NCBI GenBank assembly: GCA_016721115.1
Contig: JADKIW010000001.1
Coordinates: 883,501-947,500 of the forward strand
DNA: 64,000 bases
Direction of reading: 5' to 3'
DNA from: Candidatus Defluviilinea proxima
GTDB taxonomy: Bacteria; Chloroflexota; Anaerolineae; Anaerolineales; Villigracilaceae
The position numbers and the translations under genes are program-made. The notes under the pieces were generated by a model, which did not search any database, was not told the origin of the DNA, and saw only the letters and a program-made list of their open reading frames with translations. Of this stretch, positions 53,168-61,929 are shown piece after piece (within the stretch, counting starts at the first letter, position 1; every line of letters begins with the position of its first letter).

Positions 53168-53866
53168 TTACTCTTCACCGGGGGGCATTAAATACCCAAG
53201 GCCAGAACGAGTGACAATGTGTTTCGGGCTATGGGCATCATCTTCCAATTTTTGGCGCAGACGTGCAATACTGACCCACAGAATTTCCTTGTCCGCTTTA
53301 TATTCAGGTCCCCACACGCTGGTGAGAAGCTCTTCAGATGACATGATCTTGCCAATGTGATGGGCAAACTGTAATAACAAGCGATATTCTGTCGCAGAAA
53401 GCGAAACAGGAACTTCACCGCGCCACACTTCAGCACGGGCAAAATCGATCTTGAGGTTGCCGTGTGTAAAGAAACGAGACTGTCCGCCAACCTCGCCCGG
53501 CGCTTGCGCACGGCGCAAAACCGCACGGACGCGTGCCAACAATTCGGTAGCCGAGAACGGCTTCACGAGATAATCATCTGCGCCGAGATCAAGACCACGC
53601 ACACGGTCCTGCTCATCGCCTTTGGCTGTCAGAATAATAATGGGAGTTGTCGAAAATTCACGGATACGTTGGGTTGCGCCGAAGCCATCCAACTTTGGCA
53701 TCATCACATCCATCAACACCAGATCGATCGGTTGATTGGAAAAAACGTCAACGGCCTGTGCGCCATCTGATGCTGTGACTACCTCATATCCCTCCGTTCT
53801 CAGATTCGCTTCCAGCAGACGTAGATAGCGGGGTTCATCGTCTACAATGAGAATGCGTTTTGCCAT
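53168..53866 (-). CDS. OmpR-family response regulator
   Basis: A 232-residue regulator: receiver domain (ILIVDDEPRYLRLLE, acceptor Asp in LVLMDVMMPKLDG, Lys in LVKPFSATELLARV) and winged-helix DNA-binding domain (LSATEYRLLLQFAHHIG, VSIARLRQKLE). AAGGAGG precedes the ATG. The adjacent kinases are probable partners. Confidence 0.93.
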   Translation of the reverse strand: MAKRILIVDDEPRYLRLLEANLRTEGYEVVTASDGAQAVDVFSNQPIDLVLMDVMMPKLDGFGATQRIREFSTTPIIILTAKGDEQDRVRGLDLGADDYLVKPFSATELLARVRAVLRRAQAPGEVGGQSRFFTHGNLKIDFARAEVWRGEVPVSLSATEYRLLLQFAHHIGKIMSSEELLTSVWGPEYKADKEILWVSIARLRQKLEDDAHSPKHIVTRSGLGYLMPPGEE

Positions 53867-53876
53867 ACAGCCTCCT

Positions 53877-55067
53877 TCACGTTATGCTACTAGTGTTGAT
53901 GGGCAGTTCAATGAAAAACGTGGTTCCCTGACCCGGGGTTGATTCTGCCCAAATCTTACCACGATGTGCCTCAATAATTTGCTTGCAAATATAAAGTCCG
54001 AGACCTGTACCGGTGGCCTTTTCATTACGGACACGATAGAACCGCTCGAAGATTAAGGGCAATGATTCGGACGGAATACCCGGTCCACGGTCTGTAAACG
54101 TCACGATCAATGAGCGTCCCACTTCCGTGAGGCCTACAACAATCGGCGAACCCGATGCATACTTCACAGCATTCGTGAACAGGTTTTCAAATACCTGCGC
54201 AATACGCACACCATCTGCCTGCGTGGCAGTGGAAGATTGCAAATCGAGGCTCACATCCAGGTCTTTATAGCGGGAGCGGATGCGGGCAGAAACATCTCGT
54301 AGAACAGCATCCAGCCTGAGGGGTTGGAAGCGAAGCGGAAGCGTCTTGCTTTGCAGGCGAGCAGACTCGAGCACGTTTTCGATCAATAAGGAGAGGCGGT
54401 CGGCTTCTTCGTCAATGATCGTGAGGAATTCTCTTTGCGTTTCTTCATCCCATTGTGTATCGTCGCGGAGAAGACTGGTGCTATATCCCTTGATGAAACC
54501 CAACGGAGTACGAAGCTCATGTGAAATGGTACTTACAAAATCATCCTGCAATTGAATATGTTGCTTGAGCTCCTCAAGCTCCTCGCGCATTCTTCTCCAT
54601 GTTCTGCGTTCAAACAGGAGCGAGAGCAATTCAGCGCCAAGCGAGGCAACATTAATATGTTCATCAGAGTATGCCGGGCCGCCAAAGCGGATGAAGATCA
54701 GCGCCCCATTCACTTTCCCATCAGACCGCAAGGGGAGCCCCAACATAAACGCCTGCCGAACACGGTCATCGGATGTGGATGGGGTATCAGGTTCCTGTAC
54801 CAGAATATGTTTTTTGGCCATCACCTGGCTGGCAATGATCTCGCCCCATGCGGCATCGGCTTCGGCGTTCTTTGCGCGACCTAAAGCACGCGCATACACA
54901 ATATCGAGGGTGCCGGTATCTTGGTCTTGCAAATAGGCGGCAACATTATCAAACACAAATTCTTTACGAAACGCAGTCAGGAATTTTTCAACAACACCAC
55001 GTGTTTCCCCTCTTTCGGTGATGATCTTCATCAACCCATTAACATAGGAAAAAAGTTGAGCGTCCAT
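53877..55067 (-). CDS. GAF-type sensor histidine kinase
   Basis: A 396-residue kinase without membrane segments. A GAF-like input (about 15-155) precedes the HisKA dimerisation helix with FVSTISHELRTPLGF, and the ATPase domain with ENLFTNAVKYA (N box), FTDRGPGIP (G1) and GTGLGLYICKQII (G2). The start is adjacent to the stop of the next kinase (TAAATG). Probably phosphorylates the regulator 10 bases downstream. Confidence 0.92.
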   Translation of the reverse strand: MDAQLFSYVNGLMKIITERGETRGVVEKFLTAFRKEFVFDNVAAYLQDQDTGTLDIVYARALGRAKNAEADAAWGEIIASQVMAKKHILVQEPDTPSTSDDRVRQAFMLGLPLRSDGKVNGALIFIRFGGPAYSDEHINVASLGAELLSLLFERRTWRRMREELEELKQHIQLQDDFVSTISHELRTPLGFIKGYSTSLLRDDTQWDEETQREFLTIIDEEADRLSLLIENVLESARLQSKTLPLRFQPLRLDAVLRDVSARIRSRYKDLDVSLDLQSSTATQADGVRIAQVFENLFTNAVKYASGSPIVVGLTEVGRSLIVTFTDRGPGIPSESLPLIFERFYRVRNEKATGTGLGLYICKQIIEAHRGKIWAESTPGQGTTFFIELPINTSSIT

Positions 55068-56090
55068 TTATTTTGCCACGGCAAGCAGGGGGAACTTGAA
55101 AGTGGTGCCACGTCCTTCCACAGATTGCACTTCGATCATAGAACCATGTGCTTCAATGATCTGCCGCACAAGCGAAAGTCCAAGTCCTGTTCCGCCATAA
55201 CGCCGTGTGGATGAACCATCGAGCTGATGGAACGGTTCAAATATCTCATCCATGCGGCTGGGAGCGATGCCAATGCCGGTATCTGTAACGGAGACAATAA
55301 CCAAATTCTCACCTTCACGCTTGACACTGACCACTACGCGTCCTCCCGTGGAAGTGAACTTGATTCCGTTATCGATGAGTTGAACCAACGCCCAACCGAT
55401 CTTTTGCGAGTCCCCTTGCACGAAAGGAATATCCTCGTCAAAGACGGTGTGCAGGTCAATGCCACGGTCCTGTGCCTTCCCTAAAAAGGACTTGACCGCC
55501 AGATTGGCAAGACGGCGAATGTCCATATCATCGAGCTTGATGCTCATCTCACCGCGTGAAGCCAGCGAGACCATAATAAGGTCTTCGATCAGCCCTTCGA
55601 GCCTATTGGAGGATTGCTGGCTGACTTGCAATGCATGCTTCTGTTCATCGGTGATCGGCCCCAACGATTCGGTCACCAGCAATTCAACATATCCTTTGAT
55701 GTGTGTAAGGGGGGTTCTTAATTCGTGCGAGATATTGGCAATGAAGTTAGCCTTCAATTGGCTAAGTTCAGAAACACGCTCAAGCGCTTTCTGCAATTCA
55801 GCAGTACGTTCCTCGACACGACGTTCGAGTGTTCGGTTAGCGGCTTGTAACGCAGAGCGTAATTGAAGGATTTGTTCAGTAACGGCCTGATCGAGGTCAG
55901 AACGATCCACGAATTTCATATCGATCAGGGCCTGACCCAAAAGGATCTGATTCCCCTTTTCTGTTTCTTTGATTTGGTAATCAAGAGCCTGTTGCAAGTT
56001 CTCAACCGTGATGAGACCCTTCTGAACCAAGTATTCCCCCATGCGAGGGACAAGCATTTCAGGCGAGAGTTTTGGCAATGTTTGCGTCAT
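55068..56090 (-). CDS. Histidine kinase with type II secretion ATPase N-domain-like input
   Basis: A 340-residue soluble kinase. Residues 10-75 (MGEYLVQKGLITVENLQQAL, then LLGQALIDMKFVDRSDLDQAV) resemble the MshEN/T2SSE N-terminal domain known from PilB-type ATPases and some signalling proteins. A coiled coil (80-115) leads to FIANISHELRTPLTH and the ATPase domain (IDNGIKFT, VTDTGIGI, GTGLGLSLVRQII). Domain order and pairing with a second kinase and the Tad-like genes suggest c-di-GMP-like or secretion-linked sensing; this is inference. Confidence 0.82.
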   Translation of the reverse strand: MTQTLPKLSPEMLVPRMGEYLVQKGLITVENLQQALDYQIKETEKGNQILLGQALIDMKFVDRSDLDQAVTEQILQLRSALQAANRTLERRVEERTAELQKALERVSELSQLKANFIANISHELRTPLTHIKGYVELLVTESLGPITDEQKHALQVSQQSSNRLEGLIEDLIMVSLASRGEMSIKLDDMDIRRLANLAVKSFLGKAQDRGIDLHTVFDEDIPFVQGDSQKIGWALVQLIDNGIKFTSTGGRVVVSVKREGENLVIVSVTDTGIGIAPSRMDEIFEPFHQLDGSSTRRYGGTGLGLSLVRQIIEAHGSMIEVQSVEGRGTTFKFPLLAVAK

Positions 56091-56188
56091 GAGAATACCG
56101 GGATCCTATAAGTGTCCTTGATACGCGGATTCGTTCTTTCGGCAACTGTCTTGCAACAACTGAGAGGCGGGTTGGCGGGAAACCCTGA

Positions 56189-57769
56189 TTAGCTTTCCCA
56201 AACCCATTCTCCACCCACCATTGTAGCCGATGATTGCATGGTAAGCAATTCATCAGGGTTGCAGGTAAATGGGTCTTTTTCGAGCACGATCAGGTCAGCA
56301 AGCCAGCCCGGGGCCAGTTTGCCAAGGCGGTCGTCCATGTTCGCGGCGTAGGCAGGGCCGAGGGTGTAGGCTTCCCAGGCTTCAGCCATGGACAATTTCT
56401 GTTCGGCGTACCAGCCTTCGGCGGAGGGAGAACCGTCGGTGCGGCGGCGGGTGATGGAGGCGTGCAAACCCCAGAACGGATTCGGTGATTCGACCGGCGC
56501 ATCCGATCCAAAAGCCAGCCGCGCACCGTTGTCCAATTGGGTGCGCCATGCGTAGGAGAGTTTGGCACGTTCTGGCCCCCAGAAATCATCGGCCATCTTC
56601 ATATCGGAAATGGCATGGATGGGTTGCATGGAGGCGACGACATTCAGCGCGCCGAGGCGGGCGGTGTCATCGGGGTGAAGCACCTGCACATGCTCGATTC
56701 GATGTCGCGCATGAGGCAAATGATTTTCGCTTTCATATTTGCGGAGTTGTTCGTAGGCATTGAGCACTTCGTGATTGGCGCGGTCGCCGATGGCATGAAC
56801 CGTCATGCCAAGTCCAACTTGTGCGGCTTTGCGGCCGTGTTCAAAGAGTTCTTCGCCATCCATGTTAAGAATGCCACGATTATCTCCTTCGCCAATATAG
56901 GGCTGGAACATCGCGGCCGTATGCGGGCCCAGGGCGCCATCCATGAACACTTTGATGTTGCCGATGCGGAGCATATCATCACCAAAGCCTGAACGTAAGC
57001 CGAGTGCATGCGCTTCATTCAGAAGTTCAACAGGCATGTTCTTCAACACACGCAGTTTGAGTTTGCCTTGCGCATGAAGTTGTTGCAATGCCATGAACGA
57101 TTCGCGACGATCAAAATCGTGGACGCCTGTCAATCCCAATTTCCATAAAATGGTTTGGGCCTTTTCCATCGCGTTCGCAATGTCATTGACCGTGGGCGAT
57201 GGGATGGTGGCATTCGCTAATTCCATCGCAGTTTCCAGAAGAACACCAGTGGCAGTGCCTTTTGCATCGCGCTGAATCTGTCCGTTTTGAGGATCGGGGG
57301 TTTGCGAAGTAATGTTCGCAAGTTTCATCGCGGCAGTGTTGACCCAGCCAGCGTGCAATGATTTCGCCGTGAGATACACTGGGTTATTCGGTGCGATGGC
57401 ATCAAGTTCCGATGCAAGCGGCCAAACATTCCATGTGTTGTGATTCCAACCGTGACCGAGAATCCATTCGCCGGGTTTCGCGCTCTTCACGCGTTCAGCC
57501 ACACGGCGTAAACATTCCTCTTTCGTATCGGTCTCACATTCAATTTTTTGCAAGCCCAACGCATAATATTGAAAGTGAATGTGTGCATCGGTAAGGCCAG
57601 GCAAAATCATGCGCCCGCCCATATCCTGTTTTTCAGCGTTCGGATATTGCGACAACAAAACATCCGCTTCTCCCACTGCGACGATTCGTTCACGGTCAAT
57701 GAGAAGAGCGGATGCTATAGGCTGAGTTTCATCCTGCGTGTGGATGTGCGCGTTGTAAAGGAGTTTCAT
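56189..57769 (-). CDS. Amidohydrolase, YtcJ-like
   Basis: A 526-residue metal-dependent hydrolase. The metal-binding opening LPGLTDAHIHFQYYALG (HxH), the loop VHAIGDRANHEVL, and HARHRIEHVQVLHPDD plus AFGSDAPVESPNP near the end are the signature of the YtcJ amidohydrolase group. Cytoplasmic; amide substrate unknown. The start ATG at 57769 follows AGGA. A hairpin repeat lies just upstream of it. Confidence 0.9.
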   Translation of the reverse strand: MKLLYNAHIHTQDETQPIASALLIDRERIVAVGEADVLLSQYPNAEKQDMGGRMILPGLTDAHIHFQYYALGLQKIECETDTKEECLRRVAERVKSAKPGEWILGHGWNHNTWNVWPLASELDAIAPNNPVYLTAKSLHAGWVNTAAMKLANITSQTPDPQNGQIQRDAKGTATGVLLETAMELANATIPSPTVNDIANAMEKAQTILWKLGLTGVHDFDRRESFMALQQLHAQGKLKLRVLKNMPVELLNEAHALGLRSGFGDDMLRIGNIKVFMDGALGPHTAAMFQPYIGEGDNRGILNMDGEELFEHGRKAAQVGLGMTVHAIGDRANHEVLNAYEQLRKYESENHLPHARHRIEHVQVLHPDDTARLGALNVVASMQPIHAISDMKMADDFWGPERAKLSYAWRTQLDNGARLAFGSDAPVESPNPFWGLHASITRRRTDGSPSAEGWYAEQKLSMAEAWEAYTLGPAYAANMDDRLGKLAPGWLADLIVLEKDPFTCNPDELLTMQSSATMVGGEWVWES

Positions 57770-57780
57770 ATCATTTTCCT

Positions 57781-57808
57781 GTAGGGACGGGCAGCTGCCC
57801 GTCCCTAC
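57781..57808. repeat. GTAGGGACGGGC hairpin repeat
   Basis: Perfect palindrome GTAGGGACGGGCAG / CTGCCCGTCCCTAC, between parB's 3' end and the amidohydrolase start. Member of the same family as the repeats at 5600, 21665 and 27268. Confidence 0.7.
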
Positions 57809-57817
57809 AATTATTTC

Positions 57818-58672
57818 TTATGTCAATTTTTCCAGAAGCGAATCCAACTCTTCATCGGAATAATAATAGATGGTGACGGTGCCGCCTTTTTTGCCGTGCT
57901 TAAGCGCGACTTTCGTTCCCAAGCTGGCTCGGAGACGACGTTCCACATCGTTCACATCTGCACCCTTGGCTGTTTTCTTCGCAACGACCGGTTTCTTCCC
58001 GGAATATTTCCCTGCCAACGCTTCGGTCTGACGGACACTCAAGTCGAGGTTTATCACCTGATTCAAAAGGGCTTCCTGCGCTTTGGCAGAGGTCAATGCA
58101 AGCATGGCACGCGCATGGCCTTCGCTGATACGCCCATCTACCACAGCCTGTTTGACAGCGGCGGAGGCATCGAGCAAACGCATGGTGTTCGTCACAGCTA
58201 CGCGGCTCTTGCCGACACGTTCAGCGATCTTCTCGTGTGAGAATCTAAATTCACGCGCCAAGTGTTGATAGGCTTCCGCTTCTTCGATGGCGTTCAAGTC
58301 CGCGCGTTGGACGTTTTCGATGATGGCAAGTTCAAGCAATTGCTGGTCAGTAGCGTGACGAATGACTACCGGGACTGTCTTCAAGCCCGCCTTGCGTGAG
58401 GCCTGCAAACGACGTTCACCCGCGATCAACACATAGACGCCATTCTTGCCCGGCGAAACGATGAGTGGTTGGATGACTCCATGCTCTTTAATGGACGTGG
58501 CAAGACTCTCCAACTCTTCAATGTCAAATTTTTCACGCGGTTGGCGCGGGTTGCGTTGGATCAAGTCAACGGAGATCTGTGTAACGCCGTTACCACCGCC
58601 ACTTGGTTTCGATTCGCCGCCAGGGATGAGGGCATCAAGTCCTTTGCCGAGGCCACCAGTTCGTTTTACCAT
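57818..58672 (-). CDS. parB: Chromosome partition protein ParB
   Basis: Binds parS sites and, with ParA, segregates the origin. A 284-residue protein: N-terminal CTPase domain with IQRNPRQPREKFD and AGERRLQASRKAGL (box II), the HTH segment with EKIAERVGKSRVAVTNTMRLL, and a C-terminal dimer domain. AAGGAGAG precedes the ATG. No parS-like TGTTTCACGTGAAACA is visible in the window. Co-directional with parA. Confidence 0.95.
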   Translation of the reverse strand: MVKRTGGLGKGLDALIPGGESKPSGGGNGVTQISVDLIQRNPRQPREKFDIEELESLATSIKEHGVIQPLIVSPGKNGVYVLIAGERRLQASRKAGLKTVPVVIRHATDQQLLELAIIENVQRADLNAIEEAEAYQHLAREFRFSHEKIAERVGKSRVAVTNTMRLLDASAAVKQAVVDGRISEGHARAMLALTSAKAQEALLNQVINLDLSVRQTEALAGKYSGKKPVVAKKTAKGADVNDVERRLRASLGTKVALKHGKKGGTVTIYYYSDEELDSLLEKLT

Positions 58673-58693
58673 TTAACTCTCCTTACACATAAT

Positions 58694-59467
58694 CTATTTA
58701 TTGCTATCGCCCTTTAGCAATTCCTTCGCAAGCGCGGCATAGGCGGTCGCACCGACAGAGGATGGAGCATACGCAGAAATGGGAAGACCATACGAGGGCG
58801 CTTCCGCGAGGCGGATACTGCGTGGAACTACACTCTTGAAGACCAGCCCCGGGAAATGGTTGTTGACTTCCGCAACCACGTCATTGGAGAGATTCGTCCG
58901 TGGGTCAAACATCGTCAAGACCACGCCACGCACAATCAGGTCTGGGAAAAGGATCGACTTAACGCGATTGATCGTCTGCGTGAGTTGCCCAAGACCCTCG
59001 AGCGCAAGATATTCGCACTGCACAGGGACGATCACTCCTTGCTTTGCAGCAACCAATCCGTTGACGGTTAGAATGCCGAGCGATGGCGGACAATCGACCA
59101 GGATATAGTCATATTTTTTATCCACCGTTTCGAGCGCAGTTCTGAGACGGAACTCACGTCCCATTTCATCCACGAGTTCCACTTCTGCGCCAGCCAGCGC
59201 AGGGGAGGAAGGCAAGATCGCCAGTTGAAGCCGTTCATTGTAGAGGATCGCCGATGGTGAAACTTCACCATTGAGCAGGGCTTCATAGGTGCCGGTTTGC
59301 ACTGTGCGTTTATCCACGCCAAGGCTTGAGGTGGCATTGGCTTGTGGATCAAGGTCAATGACAAGTACACGCTGTCCAAGTTGGGCAAGGTAGGCGGCGA
59401 GGTTGATGGTGGTTGTGGTTTTGCCAACTCCACCTTTTTGGTTGACGAGGGTATAGATACGAGTCAT
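58694..59467 (-). CDS. parA: Chromosome partition ATPase ParA
   Basis: A 257-residue ParA/Soj ATPase with an intact deviant Walker A (NQKGGVGKTTTTINLA), DLDPQANATSSLG, the Walker B DYILVDCPPSLGILT and the late NLSNDVVAEV. Acts with ParB just downstream. Confidence 0.97.
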   Translation of the reverse strand: MTRIYTLVNQKGGVGKTTTTINLAAYLAQLGQRVLVIDLDPQANATSSLGVDKRTVQTGTYEALLNGEVSPSAILYNERLQLAILPSSPALAGAEVELVDEMGREFRLRTALETVDKKYDYILVDCPPSLGILTVNGLVAAKQGVIVPVQCEYLALEGLGQLTQTINRVKSILFPDLIVRGVVLTMFDPRTNLSNDVVAEVNNHFPGLVFKSVVPRSIRLAEAPSYGLPISAYAPSSVGATAYAALAKELLKGDSNK

Positions 59468-59499
59468 AGGGTTTACGATGTCCGATTTCCGATTTTAGA

Positions 59500-60351
59500 T
59501 TACGGTATGACAACCATCATGGATTGTTCGATCTCAAGAGGCGTGGGGATGCCGTTCAATCCAATGCGTGCTACAGAATGGGATGCGATCAGCGTCGCAA
59601 AACGAGTCGCTTCCCATGGGTCACGTGTGTTCAATAAACGTATAAAAAATGCAGTGGCAAAGATATCGCCCGCACCGGTCGCATCCACTTCATCGACTGA
59701 AGGAGCGTAGAAGCGACGGCGATCTCCATTCCAATATAAAACTGCGCCTGCCGCACCTTCAGTGACGACGAGTATCTTGGTCTGTTGGGCCATGTGTTCG
59801 ATGAGTTCATCATCGCCATTCACATCCTCGCGACTGAGAACTACTGCTCCAGCGTGAGGAAGAGCCGCTTCGGAGCCGGACCAGTTACAGGTCGAGACGA
59901 GACCGTTGGAGTCCCATTGGCGCATCCAACCTTGAGGGGTCAGACCAAGCAATAAAGGTGAAAAGCCTTGCGGTAAGACCGAGTCCACTTCATTTGCAAT
60001 GGGGCCGAGATGAATGATCGAAGCCATTCGCCAGGCCTTAGGGACATCGTTCAGGTCAATACGAGAAGCCTGAGCACGCAGGTATTGTACACGTCCGTTT
60101 TCGGTATAAATGTTTTCGTATGTAGTGCTGGCTTTGGATTTGGTCGAATGGACAGGAATTCCATTCAGCGATTCCAATGAAACATCAGAGCTTGCCGCGG
60201 TCACGATCCCCACACGCAGGCCAAAAGCACGAGCCGTTAGAGCTGAGTACGCCGCCGTGCCACCCAACAGTGAGCCTTCGAGAATCAGGTCACGAGCAAC
60301 ATGACCGATCACAAGATAATCCACCGGTGCAAGCAAAGCAGGGTCTGGCAT
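59500..60351 (-). CDS. PfkB family carbohydrate kinase
   Basis: A 283-residue ribokinase-like kinase: GGTAAYSALTARAFGLRVGIVTA at the N-terminus and the anion-hole/catalytic motif EVDATGAGDIFATAFF (DTGAGD variant DATGAGD) near the C-terminus. Phosphorylates a sugar or nucleoside not identifiable here. The Met at 60351 is preferred: TATAAT lies 60358-60363, 6 bases upstream, so translation may start at the first base of the mRNA; the longer frame to 60390 lies in the jag terminator. Confidence 0.87.
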   Translation of the reverse strand: MPDPALLAPVDYLVIGHVARDLILEGSLLGGTAAYSALTARAFGLRVGIVTAASSDVSLESLNGIPVHSTKSKASTTYENIYTENGRVQYLRAQASRIDLNDVPKAWRMASIIHLGPIANEVDSVLPQGFSPLLLGLTPQGWMRQWDSNGLVSTCNWSGSEAALPHAGAVVLSREDVNGDDELIEHMAQQTKILVVTEGAAGAVLYWNGDRRRFYAPSVDEVDATGAGDIFATAFFIRLLNTRDPWEATRFATLIASHSVARIGLNGIPTPLEIEQSMMVVIP

Positions 60352-60370
60352 GAATGAATTATACCGTGAG

Positions 60371-60407
60371 AAAAAAATAGAGCGAGACACTTTACGTATC
60401 TCGCTCC
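60371..60407 (-). terminator. Intrinsic terminator after jag
   Basis: Minus strand GAGCGAGA / TCTCGCTC stem-loop followed by TATTTTTTT, 8 bases after the jag stop. The pfkB-type gene's promoter box begins inside its tail. Confidence 0.8.
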
Positions 60408-60413
60408 ATATGC

Positions 60414-61160
60414 TTAGTCTTCCTTGGGAAGGATCACCACTTTGCGATAGGGTTCCTCGCCAGCACTTTCGGTCTTCACGGCGGGATTTTCGCGCAGTGC
60501 AATGTGAATGATGCGACGTTCCGCAGAGGGCATCGGCTCAAGTGTCTGCTTGCGGCCGGTTTTAGAAACCTGGTCAGCCATGCGCTTTGCCATTTGTATC
60601 AATTGTTTTTCACGGCGGTCGCGATATCCTTCCACATCCACCGTCAATTGTACAAATTGCTGTGTATCCTTGCCAATGATCAGTGACGCCAAATACTGAA
60701 AAGCGTTGAGCGTATCAGAGCGACGTCCGATCAAAACACTCAGGTCACTGCCACGCACATCCACGTTGATGTAGCGTCGGTCGTCACGGTCGGTCTCGCC
60801 ATAATGCGCGGAGACCTGTGCTTCCAATCCCATCATATGAATGAGTTTGGAGATGACGGATTCCGTGCGGTCGAGCAGTGGATCATGCTCCAGAGTGGAT
60901 TCCACTACTTTTGCAGGAACAGGTTTCGGCTCCGTCTTGGAAGCGGCTGGTTTCTCTTCGACAACTTCTACGCCACCCGGTCCGTTCACTGTCAAACGGA
61001 CTCGTACTTGCGGCTTTCCCAATCCGAACAGGCCTTTGTTGCCGGTATCCAATACTTCGACACTGACCGCATCCGCCGTCAACCCCAGTTCTGCGAGGCC
61101 TTGTGCGATGGCTTCTTCAACAGTTGGTGCAATGATCTCCAGCGTGGTTTTTTGAGTCAT
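60414..61160 (-). CDS. jag: Jag/KhpB-type RNA-binding protein
   Basis: A 248-residue protein with a Jag-N domain (LEIIAPTVEEAIAQGLAELG, 1-52, ending GLFGLGKPQVRVRL), a linker rich in Glu and Lys, a KH domain (YINVDVRGSDLSVLIGRRSDTLNAFQYL) and a C-terminal R3H domain (AERRIIHIALREN). KhpB binds RNA and supports envelope growth in some Gram-positives. Its ATG is 9 bases after the yidC stop, the usual yidC-jag order. Confidence 0.94.
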   Translation of the reverse strand: MTQKTTLEIIAPTVEEAIAQGLAELGLTADAVSVEVLDTGNKGLFGLGKPQVRVRLTVNGPGGVEVVEEKPAASKTEPKPVPAKVVESTLEHDPLLDRTESVISKLIHMMGLEAQVSAHYGETDRDDRRYINVDVRGSDLSVLIGRRSDTLNAFQYLASLIIGKDTQQFVQLTVDVEGYRDRREKQLIQMAKRMADQVSKTGRKQTLEPMPSAERRIIHIALRENPAVKTESAGEEPYRKVVILPKED

Positions 61161-61169
61161 ACCCGCCTC

Positions 61170-61922
61170 CTATTGTTTTTGCATACTCTTCGGTAAAAGA
61201 TTGCTCCAGTTGGCTTTTCCCTGCGCGGCATATTGAATAATACCAAGCAAGTTGCTGGTGATGAAATAGACTGCCAGCCCCGAGGGGAAGGTCAGTGCAA
61301 ACCATCCCAACATAAGCGGCATGGTGATGGCCATGGATTGGCCCATGGCGGCACTCTGGTCATTGGGGTCCACAGAGGGCGGCAGGGTAAGCTTGGATTG
61401 AATATAAGTAGTGGCCGCCACAATGACCGCCAAAATGTAAAACGGTTCAGGCTGTCCCAAATTCATCCACAAGAATTTGCTATTGAGCGGGATCAGGTCT
61501 GAAACATTGAGGAAGGGGAAGATGATGCTCTTCGAAAGTTTCAGAAGATCGAGCGGGGTGGATGCCAGTGCGCGGATAATGCTTTGATACAGCGCGATGA
61601 GGATCGGGAATTGAATGAGCGTGGGCAAACAAGAACCAAAAGGATTGATACCCTTTTCGCGATACACACGCATTTGCTCTTGCGCAAGTTTTTCCTTGTC
61701 CTTGGCGTACTTCTTCTGAATGGCTTGCCATTCCTTATCGTTTTGCATATCCTGCATTGCCTTGGCGCCCTTCATTTGCTGGGCGTTCAGCGGCCAAGTG
61801 ATGATACGAATCAAGATGGTAAACAGGATGATCGCAACACCGAACATGTGCGGTCCACTGCCAAGAAAGTTATAGATTGTCAGCAGAACATTGATAAAAA
61901 TGTTAATAAAAAGATCCCACAT
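61170..61922 (-). CDS. yidC: Membrane protein insertase YidC
   Basis: Inserts and folds membrane proteins. A 250-residue short (Gram-positive-type) form: TM1 near 5-25 (FINVLLTIYNFLG), the core ILFTILIRIITWPLNAQQMKGAKAMQ with the hydrophilic-groove Arg, FGSCLPTLIQFPILIALYQS and two later membrane pairs. No long periplasmic domain. The Met at 61922 is chosen for the AGAGGA site upstream; the longer frame to 62033 overlaps the lipoprotein gene. Confidence 0.95.
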   Translation of the reverse strand: MWDLFINIFINVLLTIYNFLGSGPHMFGVAIILFTILIRIITWPLNAQQMKGAKAMQDMQNDKEWQAIQKKYAKDKEKLAQEQMRVYREKGINPFGSCLPTLIQFPILIALYQSIIRALASTPLDLLKLSKSIIFPFLNVSDLIPLNSKFLWMNLGQPEPFYILAVIVAATTYIQSKLTLPPSVDPNDQSAAMGQSMAITMPLMLGWFALTFPSGLAVYFITSNLLGIIQYAAQGKANWSNLLPKSMQKQ

Positions 61923-61929
61923 GGTTCCT

